This document shows positions 14,046 to 22,984 of a stretch of DNA of 37,548 bases, one piece after another. The stretch comes from Vreelandella sedimenti. GTDB taxonomy: Bacteria; Pseudomonadota; Gammaproteobacteria; Pseudomonadales; Halomonadaceae. The translations under genes and the position numbers were made by a program. Every line of letters starts with the position of its first letter. Position 1 is the stretch's first letter. The stretch lies in assembly GCF_013416325.1 (NCBI RefSeq), contig NZ_JACCGK010000029.1, positions 1-37,548 on the forward strand. Direction: 5' to 3'. A model generated the notes under the pieces. That model searched no databases, was not told where the DNA came from, and was given only the letters and a program-made list of their open reading frames with translations.

Positions 14046-16532
14046 ATGCTCACCCTACTCCTTATCGTGCTCGCCATTGCTGGCTTGCTCGTCGTGATGC
14101 GTCGCGAAGCAGGTGCCCCAGCGGCACTAGCGGTGCTTGGCGTATTGGGCCTTGTTGGCCTGCTGTTTGACGCGGAAGTCATTGGTGTTCTGCTGCTGAT
14201 TGGTGCAGCAGCCGTGGCAGTGGCCGGCTTGCCTGCACTGCGTCGCAAGTGGCTCACGCCGCGCTTATTTGCCACCTTTAAAAAAGTCGCCCCCAAAGTT
14301 TCCGCCACCGAACGCACGGCCCTGGAAGCGGGCAGCGTTTCCTGGGACGGCGAGCTATTTTCAGGCAAACCCCAGTGGGAAAAATTGCTTGCCTTTAAAG
14401 ACGATGGCCTACGCGACGATGAGAAAGCCTTCCTAGCCAATCAGTGTGCCAAAGCCGCCGGCATGTGCAACGCCTGGGACATCGCCCAAGAGCGCGCCGA
14501 TCTGCCCCAGCAGCTTTGGGACTACCTGAAAAAAGAGGGCTTCTTCGGCATGATTATTCCGAAGGAGTACGGTGGTCTTGGCTTCTCGGCCAAGGCTCAG
14601 TCCATGGTACTGCAGAAGCTCTCCGTCAATGAAACCCTGATGGTGACCGTGGGCGTACCCAACTCCCTCGGCCCTGGCGAGCTGCTGCTTAAATACGGTA
14701 CCCAAGAGCAAAAAGATCACTACCTGCCGCGCTTATCCGATGGTCGCGAGATCCCTTGTTTTGGCTTGACCGGCCCCCGCGCAGGGTCTGACGCTACCTC
14801 GCTGCCAGACACGGGCGTTGTATGTAAGCAAACCATTAACGGTGAAGAAGTGTTCGGCCTGCGCCTTAACTTCGAAAAACGCTGGATTACCCTGGCGCCC
14901 ATCGCCACAGTCGTCGGTCTTGCCTTCCGTCTGTTTGACCCGGAAAAATTGCTGGGTGACGAAGAGGATCGCGGTATTACCCTGGCGTTGATCCCCCGCG
15001 ATACCGACGGCATGGAAATCGGTCGCCGCCACCACCCTATCGGCAGCCCGTTTATGAACGGACCGATTATCGGTAAAGATGTCTTTGTACCGCTGAACAC
15101 CATCATTGGCGGCCCAGACATGATCGGGCAGGGCTGGCGGATGCTGGTTGAGTGCCTGTCTATCGGCCGCTGCATCACGCTGCCGTCAGGCGCTACCGGC
15201 ACCGCGCGTTACGCCCTGGGCTGGAGCGGCGGTTTCACCCGTGTTCGTCGTCAGTTCAACGTTCCGGTTGCCGAAATGGAAGGTGTGCAAGAGCCCCTCG
15301 CCCGCATGGCGGCGCTGGCCTATATCTCCCAGGCCACCGTGTATCAAACCGCCAATATGATCGACCACGGCGAAAAGCCTGCAGTGCCCTCGGCCATCCT
15401 GAAAAGCCAGTTGACCGAGTTCCAGCGCGTATTGCTTAGCGATGCCATGGATGTTCACGGCGGCAAGGCGGTTACCCTTGGCCCGCGCAACTACCTCGGT
15501 GTCGCCTATAGTGCCAACCCGGTGGCGATCACCGTAGAAGGTGCCAATATCATGACCCGCAACCTGATGATCTTTGGTCAGGGTGCTATTCGCTGCCACC
15601 CCTACGTACTAGAAGAACTGGCTGCCAAAGACGCCAACGATATTAAGGCGTTCGATAAAGCCTTCTTCGGTCACGCGGGCTTGATCTTTGGTAACGCCGC
15701 GCGCGCCTTTACCCTCGGCTTTGGCATTGGTAAAGCCAGCGTACCCTTCGACGGCCCCGCCGCCGCCTATGCCCAGGATATTGCCCGCCTCTCCGCTGGC
15801 TTTGGCCTGTGTGCCGATGCTGCCATGGCAAGCCTGGGGTCAGCGCTGAAGAAGCGTGAAATGATCTCTGCACGGCTGGGGGATGTGCTGTCTAACCTCT
15901 ATCTCACCTCAATGGTACTCAAGCAGTGGCAGGCAGGCAGTAAAGTAGAAGGCGAAGAGGCGCTGTTGCACTACTGCTGTCGCTTCCTGCTCCAGCGTGC
16001 CGAGCAGGCGTTTGTGGAGATTTTCGATAATCTACCCAATCGCGCCCTGGGCAAAACGCTAAACGCCGTAGTGATGCCCACCGGTCGCCGCTGGAATAAA
16101 CCCCACGATGACCTGGCCCGGGATATCGCTAAGCGTGTTTCTACGCACAGTGCCCTGCGCACCAAGCTGCTGGAAAACACCTGGGACGCAGACGACGGTG
16201 AACAGCGCAACCCGCTGGCGCGCTACAACGCTTTGCTGGTCGATTATGACCGCGCCGAGGCGATCTACCGAACGGTGAACAAGGCGTATGCTAAAGGCGA
16301 GCTACCGCAGACGGCGCTGCATCCTGAAGCACGCGTTGAGGCTGGCCTGGAAAAAGGCCTGATCAGTGCTGAGGACGCGGAGTTTATGCGCACCTTCGAG
16401 ACTGAAGTATTGGAAATGCTCACCGTGGACGATTTCGCCTACGATGCCTTTGCCAAAAATAAGTCCACATTGATTGATCACAACGGAAAACCGACGCCAG
16501 CGCCTAAGCAGGAGGAAGAAAACATTAAGTAA
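14046..16532 (+). CDS. fadE: FadE-type acyl-CoA dehydrogenase
   Basis: Catalyses the first, FAD-dependent step of fatty acid beta-oxidation. It has 828 residues (E. coli FadE has 814) and matches it along its length: an N-terminal hydrophobic region with about two membrane segments (residues 1-18 and 25-60), then KSFGKPQW-like FSGKPQWEKL, the dehydrogenase core IIPKEYGGLGFSA, VGVPNSLGPGELLLKYGT, GSDATSLPDTG, GQGWRMLVECLSIGRCITLPS, ITVEGANIMTRNLMIFGQGAIRCHPYVLEE, and the long C-terminal helical domain DUF1974. It stands alone between two terminators with a palindromic site upstream. Confidence 0.95.
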   Translation: MLTLLLIVLAIAGLLVVMRREAGAPAALAVLGVLGLVGLLFDAEVIGVLLLIGAAAVAVAGLPALRRKWLTPRLFATFKKVAPKVSATERTALEAGSVSWDGELFSGKPQWEKLLAFKDDGLRDDEKAFLANQCAKAAGMCNAWDIAQERADLPQQLWDYLKKEGFFGMIIPKEYGGLGFSAKAQSMVLQKLSVNETLMVTVGVPNSLGPGELLLKYGTQEQKDHYLPRLSDGREIPCFGLTGPRAGSDATSLPDTGVVCKQTINGEEVFGLRLNFEKRWITLAPIATVVGLAFRLFDPEKLLGDEEDRGITLALIPRDTDGMEIGRRHHPIGSPFMNGPIIGKDVFVPLNTIIGGPDMIGQGWRMLVECLSIGRCITLPSGATGTARYALGWSGGFTRVRRQFNVPVAEMEGVQEPLARMAALAYISQATVYQTANMIDHGEKPAVPSAILKSQLTEFQRVLLSDAMDVHGGKAVTLGPRNYLGVAYSANPVAITVEGANIMTRNLMIFGQGAIRCHPYVLEELAAKDANDIKAFDKAFFGHAGLIFGNAARAFTLGFGIGKASVPFDGPAAAYAQDIARLSAGFGLCADAAMASLGSALKKREMISARLGDVLSNLYLTSMVLKQWQAGSKVEGEEALLHYCCRFLLQRAEQAFVEIFDNLPNRALGKTLNAVVMPTGRRWNKPHDDLARDIAKRVSTHSALRTKLLENTWDADDGEQRNPLARYNALLVDYDRAEAIYRTVNKAYAKGELPQTALHPEARVEAGLEKGLISAEDAEFMRTFETEVLEMLTVDDFAYDAFAKNKSTLIDHNGKPTPAPKQEEENIK

Positions 16533-16564
16533 TACCTCTTTTTCTAAGCATTACCTATAAAGAT

Positions 16565-16598
16565 AGCCGACTCCTGCATGCCAGGAGTCGGCTTTTTT
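16565..16598 (+). terminator. Terminator of fadE
   Basis: AGCCGACTCCTG-CATGC-CAGGAGTCGGCT forms a perfect 12-bp stem followed by a T-run, 33 bases after the stop. Confidence 0.9.
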
Positions 16599-16654
16599 GT
16601 GTTCACTTTCTACACCTAAATGCGTAGACCAAGGAACCAAAAACGCGTTGCAAG

Positions 16655-16693
16655 TTCGCAAACGATCAACTAGCCTTTCGTAAACGAAAACGA
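16655..16693. promoter_or_regulatory. Candidate GlpR operator region upstream of glpS
   Basis: TTCGCAAACGA (16655-16665) and TTCGTAAACGA (16677-16687) are repeated 22 bp apart. The second is the core of a 14-bp palindrome TTTCGTAAACGAAA (16676-16689). TTCG/CGAA elements are the recognisable part of GlpR operators, and the region ends 40 bases before glpS. Confidence 0.55.
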
Positions 16694-16732
16694 TCTACCC
16701 TATCCAACAACAATGACGCTAGCGAGATCGGC

Positions 16733-17830
16733 ATGTCCTTACATTTGCAAAATATCGACCACATCGTTAACGGTGTGCCCCATATCAGTGGGATAGACTT
16801 AGCCCTAGAGCCAGGATCCTTTAATGTGCTGCTTGGGCGAACACTTGCTGGCAAAACCACTTTAATGCGCCTAATGGCGGGGCTTGAACCACCCACCCGC
16901 GGCAAAATTATTATAGATGGCAAAGACGTCACTAACGTCTCTGTGCGTAAACGCAACGTCTCTATGGTGTACCAGCAGTTTATCAACTACCCCAGCCTCA
17001 CCGTTTACGACAATATTGCGTCGCCGCTTAAACTGGCCAAACACCCAAAAAGCGCAATTGATAAGCGGGTTGGCGAAATTGCTGAAATGCTGCATATCGA
17101 GCACCTGCTTAACCGCTACCCGCAGGAACTCTCTGGTGGCCAGCAGCAGCGTACCGCCATGGGGCGAGCCTTGATCAAAGATGCCGACTTAATTCTGTTT
17201 GATGAACCGCTGGTCAATCTGGATTACAAGCTCCGCGAAGAGCTACGCGATGAGTTGCGTGATCTATTTCAAGCGCGTAACTGCATTGCAGTATATGCCA
17301 CCACCGAGCCCAATGAAGCGTTAGCGCTGGGCGGCAATACAGCCGTCCTTCATGAAGGAAAGTTGCTCCAGTACGGCCCCACGGAGCAGGTCTATCGCGA
17401 ACCGAATGGTCGCTTTAGCGCAGAAATGTTCTCTGAGCCGCCAATTAACATTGTTCCCGGTCGGCTTACCGATACCGAAATCACGTTCGACCAATCATTA
17501 CACTTTCCCTGCGATGACAAGCTAAAGCGCCTCGAGCCAGGTGACTATGATTTTGGTGTCCGAGCTTCGCATCTCACCCTACAGCCGCAACGAGCCGATG
17601 ACTTAGCGCTGGATGTCCATGTGGATGTAGCAGAAATCAGTGGTTCAGAAACCTTCCTTCATGTTCACCACGAACGGTTTCCCTTAGTGCTGCACTTATC
17701 GGGCATTCACCAGTTTAGTGTTAATGAACCTCTGAAAGTTTACTTCCCCACCCATCAACTTTACGCCTTCGACAAGCAGGGTCACACGGTACATATTCCT
17801 GCGCGTCAGGGAGGAGCTGCCCATGGCTGA
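16733..17830 (+). CDS. glpS: Glycerol ABC transporter ATP-binding protein GlpS
   Basis: One of two different ATPases of the glycerol importer (GlpSTPQV type). It has 365 residues: Walker A GRTLAGKT at 35-42, Q-loop region VYQQFINYP, signature LSGGQ at 133-137, Walker B LILFDE at 153-158, and a C-terminal TOBE-like regulatory domain from about 235. The H-loop His is missing: VYATTEP has Thr at 191 where MalK-type proteins have His. It overlaps glpT by eight bases and heads the operon glpSTPQ-DUF2160-glpV-glpD. See also GlpT, whose signature is degenerate. Confidence 0.92.
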   Translation: MSLHLQNIDHIVNGVPHISGIDLALEPGSFNVLLGRTLAGKTTLMRLMAGLEPPTRGKIIIDGKDVTNVSVRKRNVSMVYQQFINYPSLTVYDNIASPLKLAKHPKSAIDKRVGEIAEMLHIEHLLNRYPQELSGGQQQRTAMGRALIKDADLILFDEPLVNLDYKLREELRDELRDLFQARNCIAVYATTEPNEALALGGNTAVLHEGKLLQYGPTEQVYREPNGRFSAEMFSEPPINIVPGRLTDTEITFDQSLHFPCDDKLKRLEPGDYDFGVRASHLTLQPQRADDLALDVHVDVAEISGSETFLHVHHERFPLVLHLSGIHQFSVNEPLKVYFPTHQLYAFDKQGHTVHIPARQGGAAHG

Positions 17831-18953
17831 GATCACACTAAAAGGCTTGGCTCACTCCTACGAAAAAACACCCAAGGGTGCTGCGGATTACGCCATCCGG
17901 CAGATGGATCATGTATGGCACCAGGGCGGCGCCTATGCCCTATTGGGCCCTTCAGGTTGCGGTAAATCGACCCTTTTGAACATTATTTCGGGCCTGCTTG
18001 AACCCTCGGAGGGTGACGTACTTTTTGATGGTCAGCGGGTCAATGAGCTGCCCCCAGAAGAGCGCAATATTGCCCAGGTGTTCCAGTTTCCGGTGATCTA
18101 CGACACCATGACGGTATTCGATAACCTTGCCTTTCCCCTGCGTAATATGAATACCCCCGAGTACCGGGTGAAACCCAAGGTACTCGAAGTCGCTGACATT
18201 CTTGAATTGACGTCTTTACTGGATCGTAAAGCCAAAAACCTGACCGCCGACGAGAAGCAGAAGGTTTCCATGGGTCGCGGACTGGTGCGCGATGACGTGA
18301 CAGCGATTCTTTTTGATGAACCGCTAACCGTTATCGACCCGCAGCTAAAGTGGAAACTGCGTCGCAAGCTCAAAGAGATTCACGAGCGCTTCAATATCAC
18401 CATGATCTACGTGACCCACGATCAACTCGAGGCCTCCACCTTCGCGGATAAAATTGCCGTGATGTATGAGGGTCAGGTGGTGCAGTTCGGGACACCTCGA
18501 GAGCTGTTCGAGCGCCCTGCGCATACCTTTGTGGGCTACTTTATTGGCAGCCCGGGCATGAATTTTATGGCCGTGGAATACCGCGACGATCAGGTAATGT
18601 TCGGCACACAGCCGCTGCCGGTTAGCGAGCAGATGAAGCACGCCGTCGCCAACGCCAGTTCTGCCAATGCTATCGCTAACGACATTAGCTATAACAATAT
18701 AAAACTTGGCATCCGCCCCGAGTTTATCGCCATCGCTTCAAACCCAACGGCCGATAGCGTGCCGATTCAGGTGACCAGCGTGCAAGACCTGGGCACCTAC
18801 TCCCTACTGACCTTCAAACTCAACGAGCAAACCTTTAAAGCCCGCCTGCCTGAGGGACACCCGCCAGTAGGGGAAGCGGCGTTTGCGCACTTCGATGCTG
18901 CCCATGTAGCGCTGTATATCGATGAATACCTGGTGGAGGCTGGTCATGAATAA
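17823..18953 (+). CDS. glpT: Glycerol ABC transporter ATP-binding protein GlpT
   Basis: The second ATPase of the glycerol importer, 376 residues; not the glycerol-3-phosphate antiporter of the same name. It has Walker A GPSGCGKST (42-50), Q-loop QVFQFPVIYD, Walker B AILFDE (161-166), an intact H-loop VTHD (H199), and a C-terminal regulatory domain. The signature that should read LSGGQ is LTADE (140-144), clearly degenerate. The start overlaps glpS by eight bases with GGGAGGAGC upstream, and the stop overlaps glpP. Presumed to form a heterodimer with GlpS on the GlpP-GlpQ permeases. Confidence 0.92.
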   Translation: MAEITLKGLAHSYEKTPKGAADYAIRQMDHVWHQGGAYALLGPSGCGKSTLLNIISGLLEPSEGDVLFDGQRVNELPPEERNIAQVFQFPVIYDTMTVFDNLAFPLRNMNTPEYRVKPKVLEVADILELTSLLDRKAKNLTADEKQKVSMGRGLVRDDVTAILFDEPLTVIDPQLKWKLRRKLKEIHERFNITMIYVTHDQLEASTFADKIAVMYEGQVVQFGTPRELFERPAHTFVGYFIGSPGMNFMAVEYRDDQVMFGTQPLPVSEQMKHAVANASSANAIANDISYNNIKLGIRPEFIAIASNPTADSVPIQVTSVQDLGTYSLLTFKLNEQTFKARLPEGHPPVGEAAFAHFDAAHVALYIDEYLVEAGHE

Positions 18954-19833
18954 CAAAATACCCAATAACAGAGCCTGGCTACTGGTGCTTCCCATGCTGG
19001 TGTTGGTGGCATTCTCCGCCATCATTCCGCTCATGACCGTGGTCAACTACTCGGTGCAGGACGTGCTCGGGCCGAACGCACGTTTTTTTACCGGCACTGA
19101 GTGGTTTCAAAGCATGCTCAACGACGACGCGCTGCAGGCAGCGTTTCTGCGCCAAATTTCGTTCTCACTGATTATTCTGGCTATTCAGATTCCGCTTGGG
19201 ATTGGCATCGCGCTCATTATGCCGAAACGCGGCTGGCAAGCCTCAGCGGTGTTGATCCTGATTACTCTGCCGTTGCTGATTCCATGGAACGTAGTGGGCA
19301 GTATCTGGCAAATCTTTACCCGTGGCGATATCGGCTTAATGGGTTGGGGCCTGCGCGAACTAGGCATTGAATACAATATCACCCGCAATGCAGGCGACGC
19401 CTGGGTAACGATCATTTTAATGGACGTGTGGCACTGGACGCCGCTGGTGGCCATGCTGTGTTACAGCGGCCTACGCTCGATTCCCGAAGCCTACTACCAA
19501 GCAGCACGTATCGACCGTGCCTCAAAATGGGCGGTGTTCCGCTATATTCAGCTCCCCAAGCTAACCAATGTGTTGGTAATCGCTGTACTGCTACGCTTTA
19601 TGCACTCCTTTATGATCTACGCCGAACCCTTTGTACTAACAGGCGGCGGGCCGGGCAGCGCCACCACTTTCTTAAGTCAATCGCTAACCACTATGGCTGT
19701 CGGCCAACAGGATTTAGGCCCTTCTGCAGCTTTCTCGCTGATCTACTTCCTGGTCATTCTGCTGGTGAGCTGGGTGTTCTACACCACCATTATGAATATG
19801 CAGAAAGACAAACCGCCGCACGGAGGTGCCTAA
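18946..19833 (+). CDS. glpP: Glycerol ABC transporter permease GlpP
   Basis: A 295-residue inner-membrane permease of the MalF/UgpA class with about six membrane spans (LLVLPMLVLVAFSAIIPLMTV first). The EAA loop that docks on the ATPase is EAYYQAARIDRASKWAVFRYIQLPKL. The ATG at 18946 overlaps the glpT stop by eight bases with GGTGGAGG upstream; an upstream in-frame start at 18922 would overlap glpT further and lacks this spacing. Works with GlpQ and the binding protein GlpV. Confidence 0.92.
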   Translation: MNNKIPNNRAWLLVLPMLVLVAFSAIIPLMTVVNYSVQDVLGPNARFFTGTEWFQSMLNDDALQAAFLRQISFSLIILAIQIPLGIGIALIMPKRGWQASAVLILITLPLLIPWNVVGSIWQIFTRGDIGLMGWGLRELGIEYNITRNAGDAWVTIILMDVWHWTPLVAMLCYSGLRSIPEAYYQAARIDRASKWAVFRYIQLPKLTNVLVIAVLLRFMHSFMIYAEPFVLTGGGPGSATTFLSQSLTTMAVGQQDLGPSAAFSLIYFLVILLVSWVFYTTIMNMQKDKPPHGGA

Positions 19834-19834
19834 C

Positions 19835-20731
19835 ATGAGCTATCAACTCGAAAATACTCAGCGCGGTGAAAAGTACAACACCATTTTTAGCAAGGTTTCA
19901 CCCGCCAAGCGACGTAATCGTACTGCCCGTGCACACTGGCGCTCGCGTTTCCTGCTTGGCCTTTATCTGGCGCTGATGATTCTGCCCATTTACTGGCTGA
20001 TCAACATGTCGCTCCAGACCAATAGCGAAATCCTGGGCTCAATGACGCTATGGCCCCAGAACCTTACCTTTGATAACTATATTGGCATCTTCACCAACTC
20101 AAGCTGGTACATGGGTTACGTCAACTCGATGCTCTATGTAGCGATGAATATGCTGATTACCATCTGCGTGGCGCTACCGGCTGCTTATGCCTTTAGCCGC
20201 TATACCTTTATTGGCGACAAGCATCTGTTTTTCTGGCTGCTGACCAACCTAATGGCCCCCCCTGCGGTCTTTCTGCTGCCCTACTTCCAGCTCTACTACT
20301 CGGTAGGCCTGTTCGATACCCACATCGCCGTCGCGCTGGCTCACTGCCTGTTCAATATCCCCCTCGCTATCTGGATTTTGGAAGGCTTTATGAGCAGCGT
20401 GCCCAAGGAGATCGACGAAACCGCCTATATCGACGGCTATAGCTTTCCGCGCTTTTTCGTCAAGATTTTTATCCCCATGATCCGCTCAGGCATTGGCGTC
20501 ACGCTGTTCTTCCTGTTCATGTTCTCCTGGGTGGAGCTGTTGCTGGCCCGCACGTTGACAGCCACTGACGCCCAGCCCATTGGCATGATCATGACACGCA
20601 CATCGACTGCTTCTGGGATTGATTGGGGCACCCTAGCCGCTGCGGGGGTACTCACCATTATTCCCGGCATTCTGGTGGTCTATTTCGTTCGTAACCATAT
20701 CGCCAAGGGCTTTGCCCTGGGCCGTACCTGA
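19835..20731 (+). CDS. glpQ: Glycerol ABC transporter permease GlpQ
   Basis: A 298-residue permease of the MalG/UgpE class. The N-terminal cytosolic tail (about 45 residues) is followed by six membrane spans, and the EAA loop is EIDETAYIDGYSFPRFFVKIFIPM. The ATG at 19835 has GGAGG seven bases upstream and begins one base after the glpP stop. The symbol follows the GlpSTPQV transporter naming and is unrelated to the periplasmic phosphodiesterase GlpQ. Confidence 0.92.
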   Translation: MSYQLENTQRGEKYNTIFSKVSPAKRRNRTARAHWRSRFLLGLYLALMILPIYWLINMSLQTNSEILGSMTLWPQNLTFDNYIGIFTNSSWYMGYVNSMLYVAMNMLITICVALPAAYAFSRYTFIGDKHLFFWLLTNLMAPPAVFLLPYFQLYYSVGLFDTHIAVALAHCLFNIPLAIWILEGFMSSVPKEIDETAYIDGYSFPRFFVKIFIPMIRSGIGVTLFFLFMFSWVELLLARTLTATDAQPIGMIMTRTSTASGIDWGTLAAAGVLTIIPGILVVYFVRNHIAKGFALGRT

Positions 20732-20743
20732 GGAGATCTCGCT

Positions 20744-21016
20744 ATGTCTTGGATGGTATGGACAGTGCCCACCGCCATATTCTTTTCATCCATTGCGGCC
20801 ATGCTGGCAGGCATGACGGTATGGGAGATCATGTCGCCCACTATTGAACGCAAAGGTTTTTTACCCATTGCCACCACTCGCGGGGATCGGCTGTTTATTG
20901 GCCTGCTCTTCGCAGCCTTTATCCATTTGGGAGTGATCGGCTTTACGTCACTTTCCATTTGGATTGCATTAGCGGTATCAGCCGTATGGCTGCTGGTTTT
21001 AATGCGCTGGGGATAG
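20744..21016 (+). CDS. DUF2160 small integral membrane protein of the glycerol transporter operon
   Basis: A 90-residue protein with three likely membrane spans (VWTVPTAIFFSSIAAMLAGMTV; RLFIGLLFAAFIHLGVIGF; IWIALAVSAVWLLVLM). A small DUF2160 protein is regularly found between the second permease and the binding protein of GlpSTPQV operons, as here (12 bases after glpQ). Its role is unknown; co-conservation suggests an accessory subunit. GAGGAG precedes the start. Confidence 0.85.
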   Translation: MSWMVWTVPTAIFFSSIAAMLAGMTVWEIMSPTIERKGFLPIATTRGDRLFIGLLFAAFIHLGVIGFTSLSIWIALAVSAVWLLVLMRWG

Positions 21017-21098
21017 CCCTTGGGAAATGCCATCAGCGTTTAATCGGTATCAAGGACGGCCAAGCCATCAAGGAAGAACACAACAAAACGAGGTCAAC

Positions 21099-22865
21099 AT
21101 GCAAAAGCACTACAATAAATCCACACTGACTAAATTCAAACTGACAACCCTCGCCGCCAGCTTGCTGCTGGCATCGGGTACGCTGTCAGCGCAGGAGCAG
21201 GATACTCGAGCCATCGCTGAACGCTTGGTCGACGAGCACTTCCAGAACTCAACCCTGAGCCGCGAAGAGCAGATCGAAGAGCTGATGTGGTTTGCCAACG
21301 CTGCCGAGCCTTTCCGCGGCATGGATATTCAAACCGTGGCTGAAGGCCTCACGACTCACGTTTATGAAAGCGAAGTGCTTGCGGAAGCCTTTAGTGAGCT
21401 CACCGGCATTAACCTGACCCACAACATCATCGGTGAAGGTGATGTAGTGGACACTATGCAGAACCAAATGCAGTCGGGTAACAGCATCTACGACGGCTTC
21501 GTCAATGACACCGACTCCATCGGCACGCATATTCGTTATGGCACCACCATCAATCTGTCTGAAGCGATGGAGAACGAGTGGGCCGACTATACGTTGCCCA
21601 CCCTGGATTTAGACGACTTTATTGGCCTGCAGTACGGCACCGGGCCAGATGGCAGCCTCTTTCAACTGCCCACTCAACAGTTCGCGAACCTCTACTGGTT
21701 CCGCCATGACTGGTTTACCGACCCAGACCTGATGGCACAGTTCGAAGAGATTTACGATTATCCACTCGGGGTTCCCACTAACTGGACGGCCTATCAAGAT
21801 ATCGCCGAGTTCTTTACCGAGCACGTTGGCGAAATAGATGGCACCAAGGTGTATGGCCATATGGATTACGGCCGCCGCGACCCGTCACTGGGCTGGCGCT
21901 TCCACGACTCCTGGCTCTCCATGGCGGGCATGGGCAGCCCCGGCGTCCCTTCCGGCAACCCGGTGGATGACTGGGGTATCCGCGTCAACGAAGATAGCCA
22001 GCCAGTTGGCGCAAGCGTAAGCCGCGGCGGTGCTACTAACTCACCAGCCTCGGTATTTGCCATGCAAAAAGCCGTCGATTGGCTACGCGACTTTGCCCCG
22101 CCCGAAGCGCAGGGCATGACCTTTGGTGAGGCAGGCCCGGTACCTGCGCAGGGGCACATTGCCCAGCAGATTTTCTGGTACACCGCCTTCACTGCTGACA
22201 TGACCGACCCTGCAGTCGCAGTGACCGATGACGAAGGCAATCCGCTATGGCGCATGGCTCCATCCCCCACTGGCCCTTACTGGGAAGAGGGTATGAAGGT
22301 CGGCTACCAAGATGTAGGCGCCTGGACGTTCTTCGATTCAACGCCGGAAGATCGTCGCACCGCGGCGTGGCTGTTCGGCCAGTTCACCGTGTCTAAAACG
22401 GTGTCCTTGGAAAAACTGATGCACGGTCTAACGCCGATTCGTGAATCTGACATTTTCTCTGAGCAGATGACCGAGATGGCCCCCAAATTAGGCGGCCTGG
22501 TGGAGTTCTACCGTAGCCCCAACGAGTCGAACTGGACGCCTACCGGTACCAACGTGCCTGACTACCCACGTATGGCCCCACTGTGGTGGCAAAACCTGGC
22601 ACCCGTCATGAGTGGTGAAGTCACGCCTCAGGAAGGTTTGGACAAACTGGCGGCGGATTTGGACAGCACGATGAACCGCCTGGCTCGGGCCAACGTTTTC
22701 GACAGCTATGCACCCGTGCTCAATGAAGAGCAGGATCCGCAATACTGGCTGGATCAGGAAGGCTCACCCAAAGCCAAGCTGGACAATGAAATGCCACAAG
22801 GCACCACCGTTCCTTATGACGAAATGATGGAAGCCTGGATGGAAGCCGGTACGCGCCAAGAGTAA
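21099..22865 (+). CDS. glpV: Glycerol-binding periplasmic protein GlpV
   Basis: A large (588-residue) extracellular solute-binding protein of family 1. A signal peptide covers residues 1-31 (basic start, LTTLAASLLLASGTLSA, cleavage before QEQD). The mature part has YESEVLAEAFSELTGINLTH and many Trp/Tyr residues typical of sugar and polyol binders. The ATG at 21099 is preceded by GAGG; the longer frame from 21027 lacks a signal peptide at its N-terminus. Large binding proteins of this size, next to a DUF2160 gene and two different ATPase genes, mark the glycerol transporter. Confidence 0.92.
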   Translation: MQKHYNKSTLTKFKLTTLAASLLLASGTLSAQEQDTRAIAERLVDEHFQNSTLSREEQIEELMWFANAAEPFRGMDIQTVAEGLTTHVYESEVLAEAFSELTGINLTHNIIGEGDVVDTMQNQMQSGNSIYDGFVNDTDSIGTHIRYGTTINLSEAMENEWADYTLPTLDLDDFIGLQYGTGPDGSLFQLPTQQFANLYWFRHDWFTDPDLMAQFEEIYDYPLGVPTNWTAYQDIAEFFTEHVGEIDGTKVYGHMDYGRRDPSLGWRFHDSWLSMAGMGSPGVPSGNPVDDWGIRVNEDSQPVGASVSRGGATNSPASVFAMQKAVDWLRDFAPPEAQGMTFGEAGPVPAQGHIAQQIFWYTAFTADMTDPAVAVTDDEGNPLWRMAPSPTGPYWEEGMKVGYQDVGAWTFFDSTPEDRRTAAWLFGQFTVSKTVSLEKLMHGLTPIRESDIFSEQMTEMAPKLGGLVEFYRSPNESNWTPTGTNVPDYPRMAPLWWQNLAPVMSGEVTPQEGLDKLAADLDSTMNRLARANVFDSYAPVLNEEQDPQYWLDQEGSPKAKLDNEMPQGTTVPYDEMMEAWMEAGTRQE

Positions 22866-22984
22866 TCACGCGTAACGCTTGCAGGGTGGGCAACCGCCCT
22901 GCAAGGGTTTCATTGGCGGCAGGCCATAGCACAAGAGAAAACACCCAGGGTACCAGGGCTATTTATTTGTTAATTGGATCCGCT

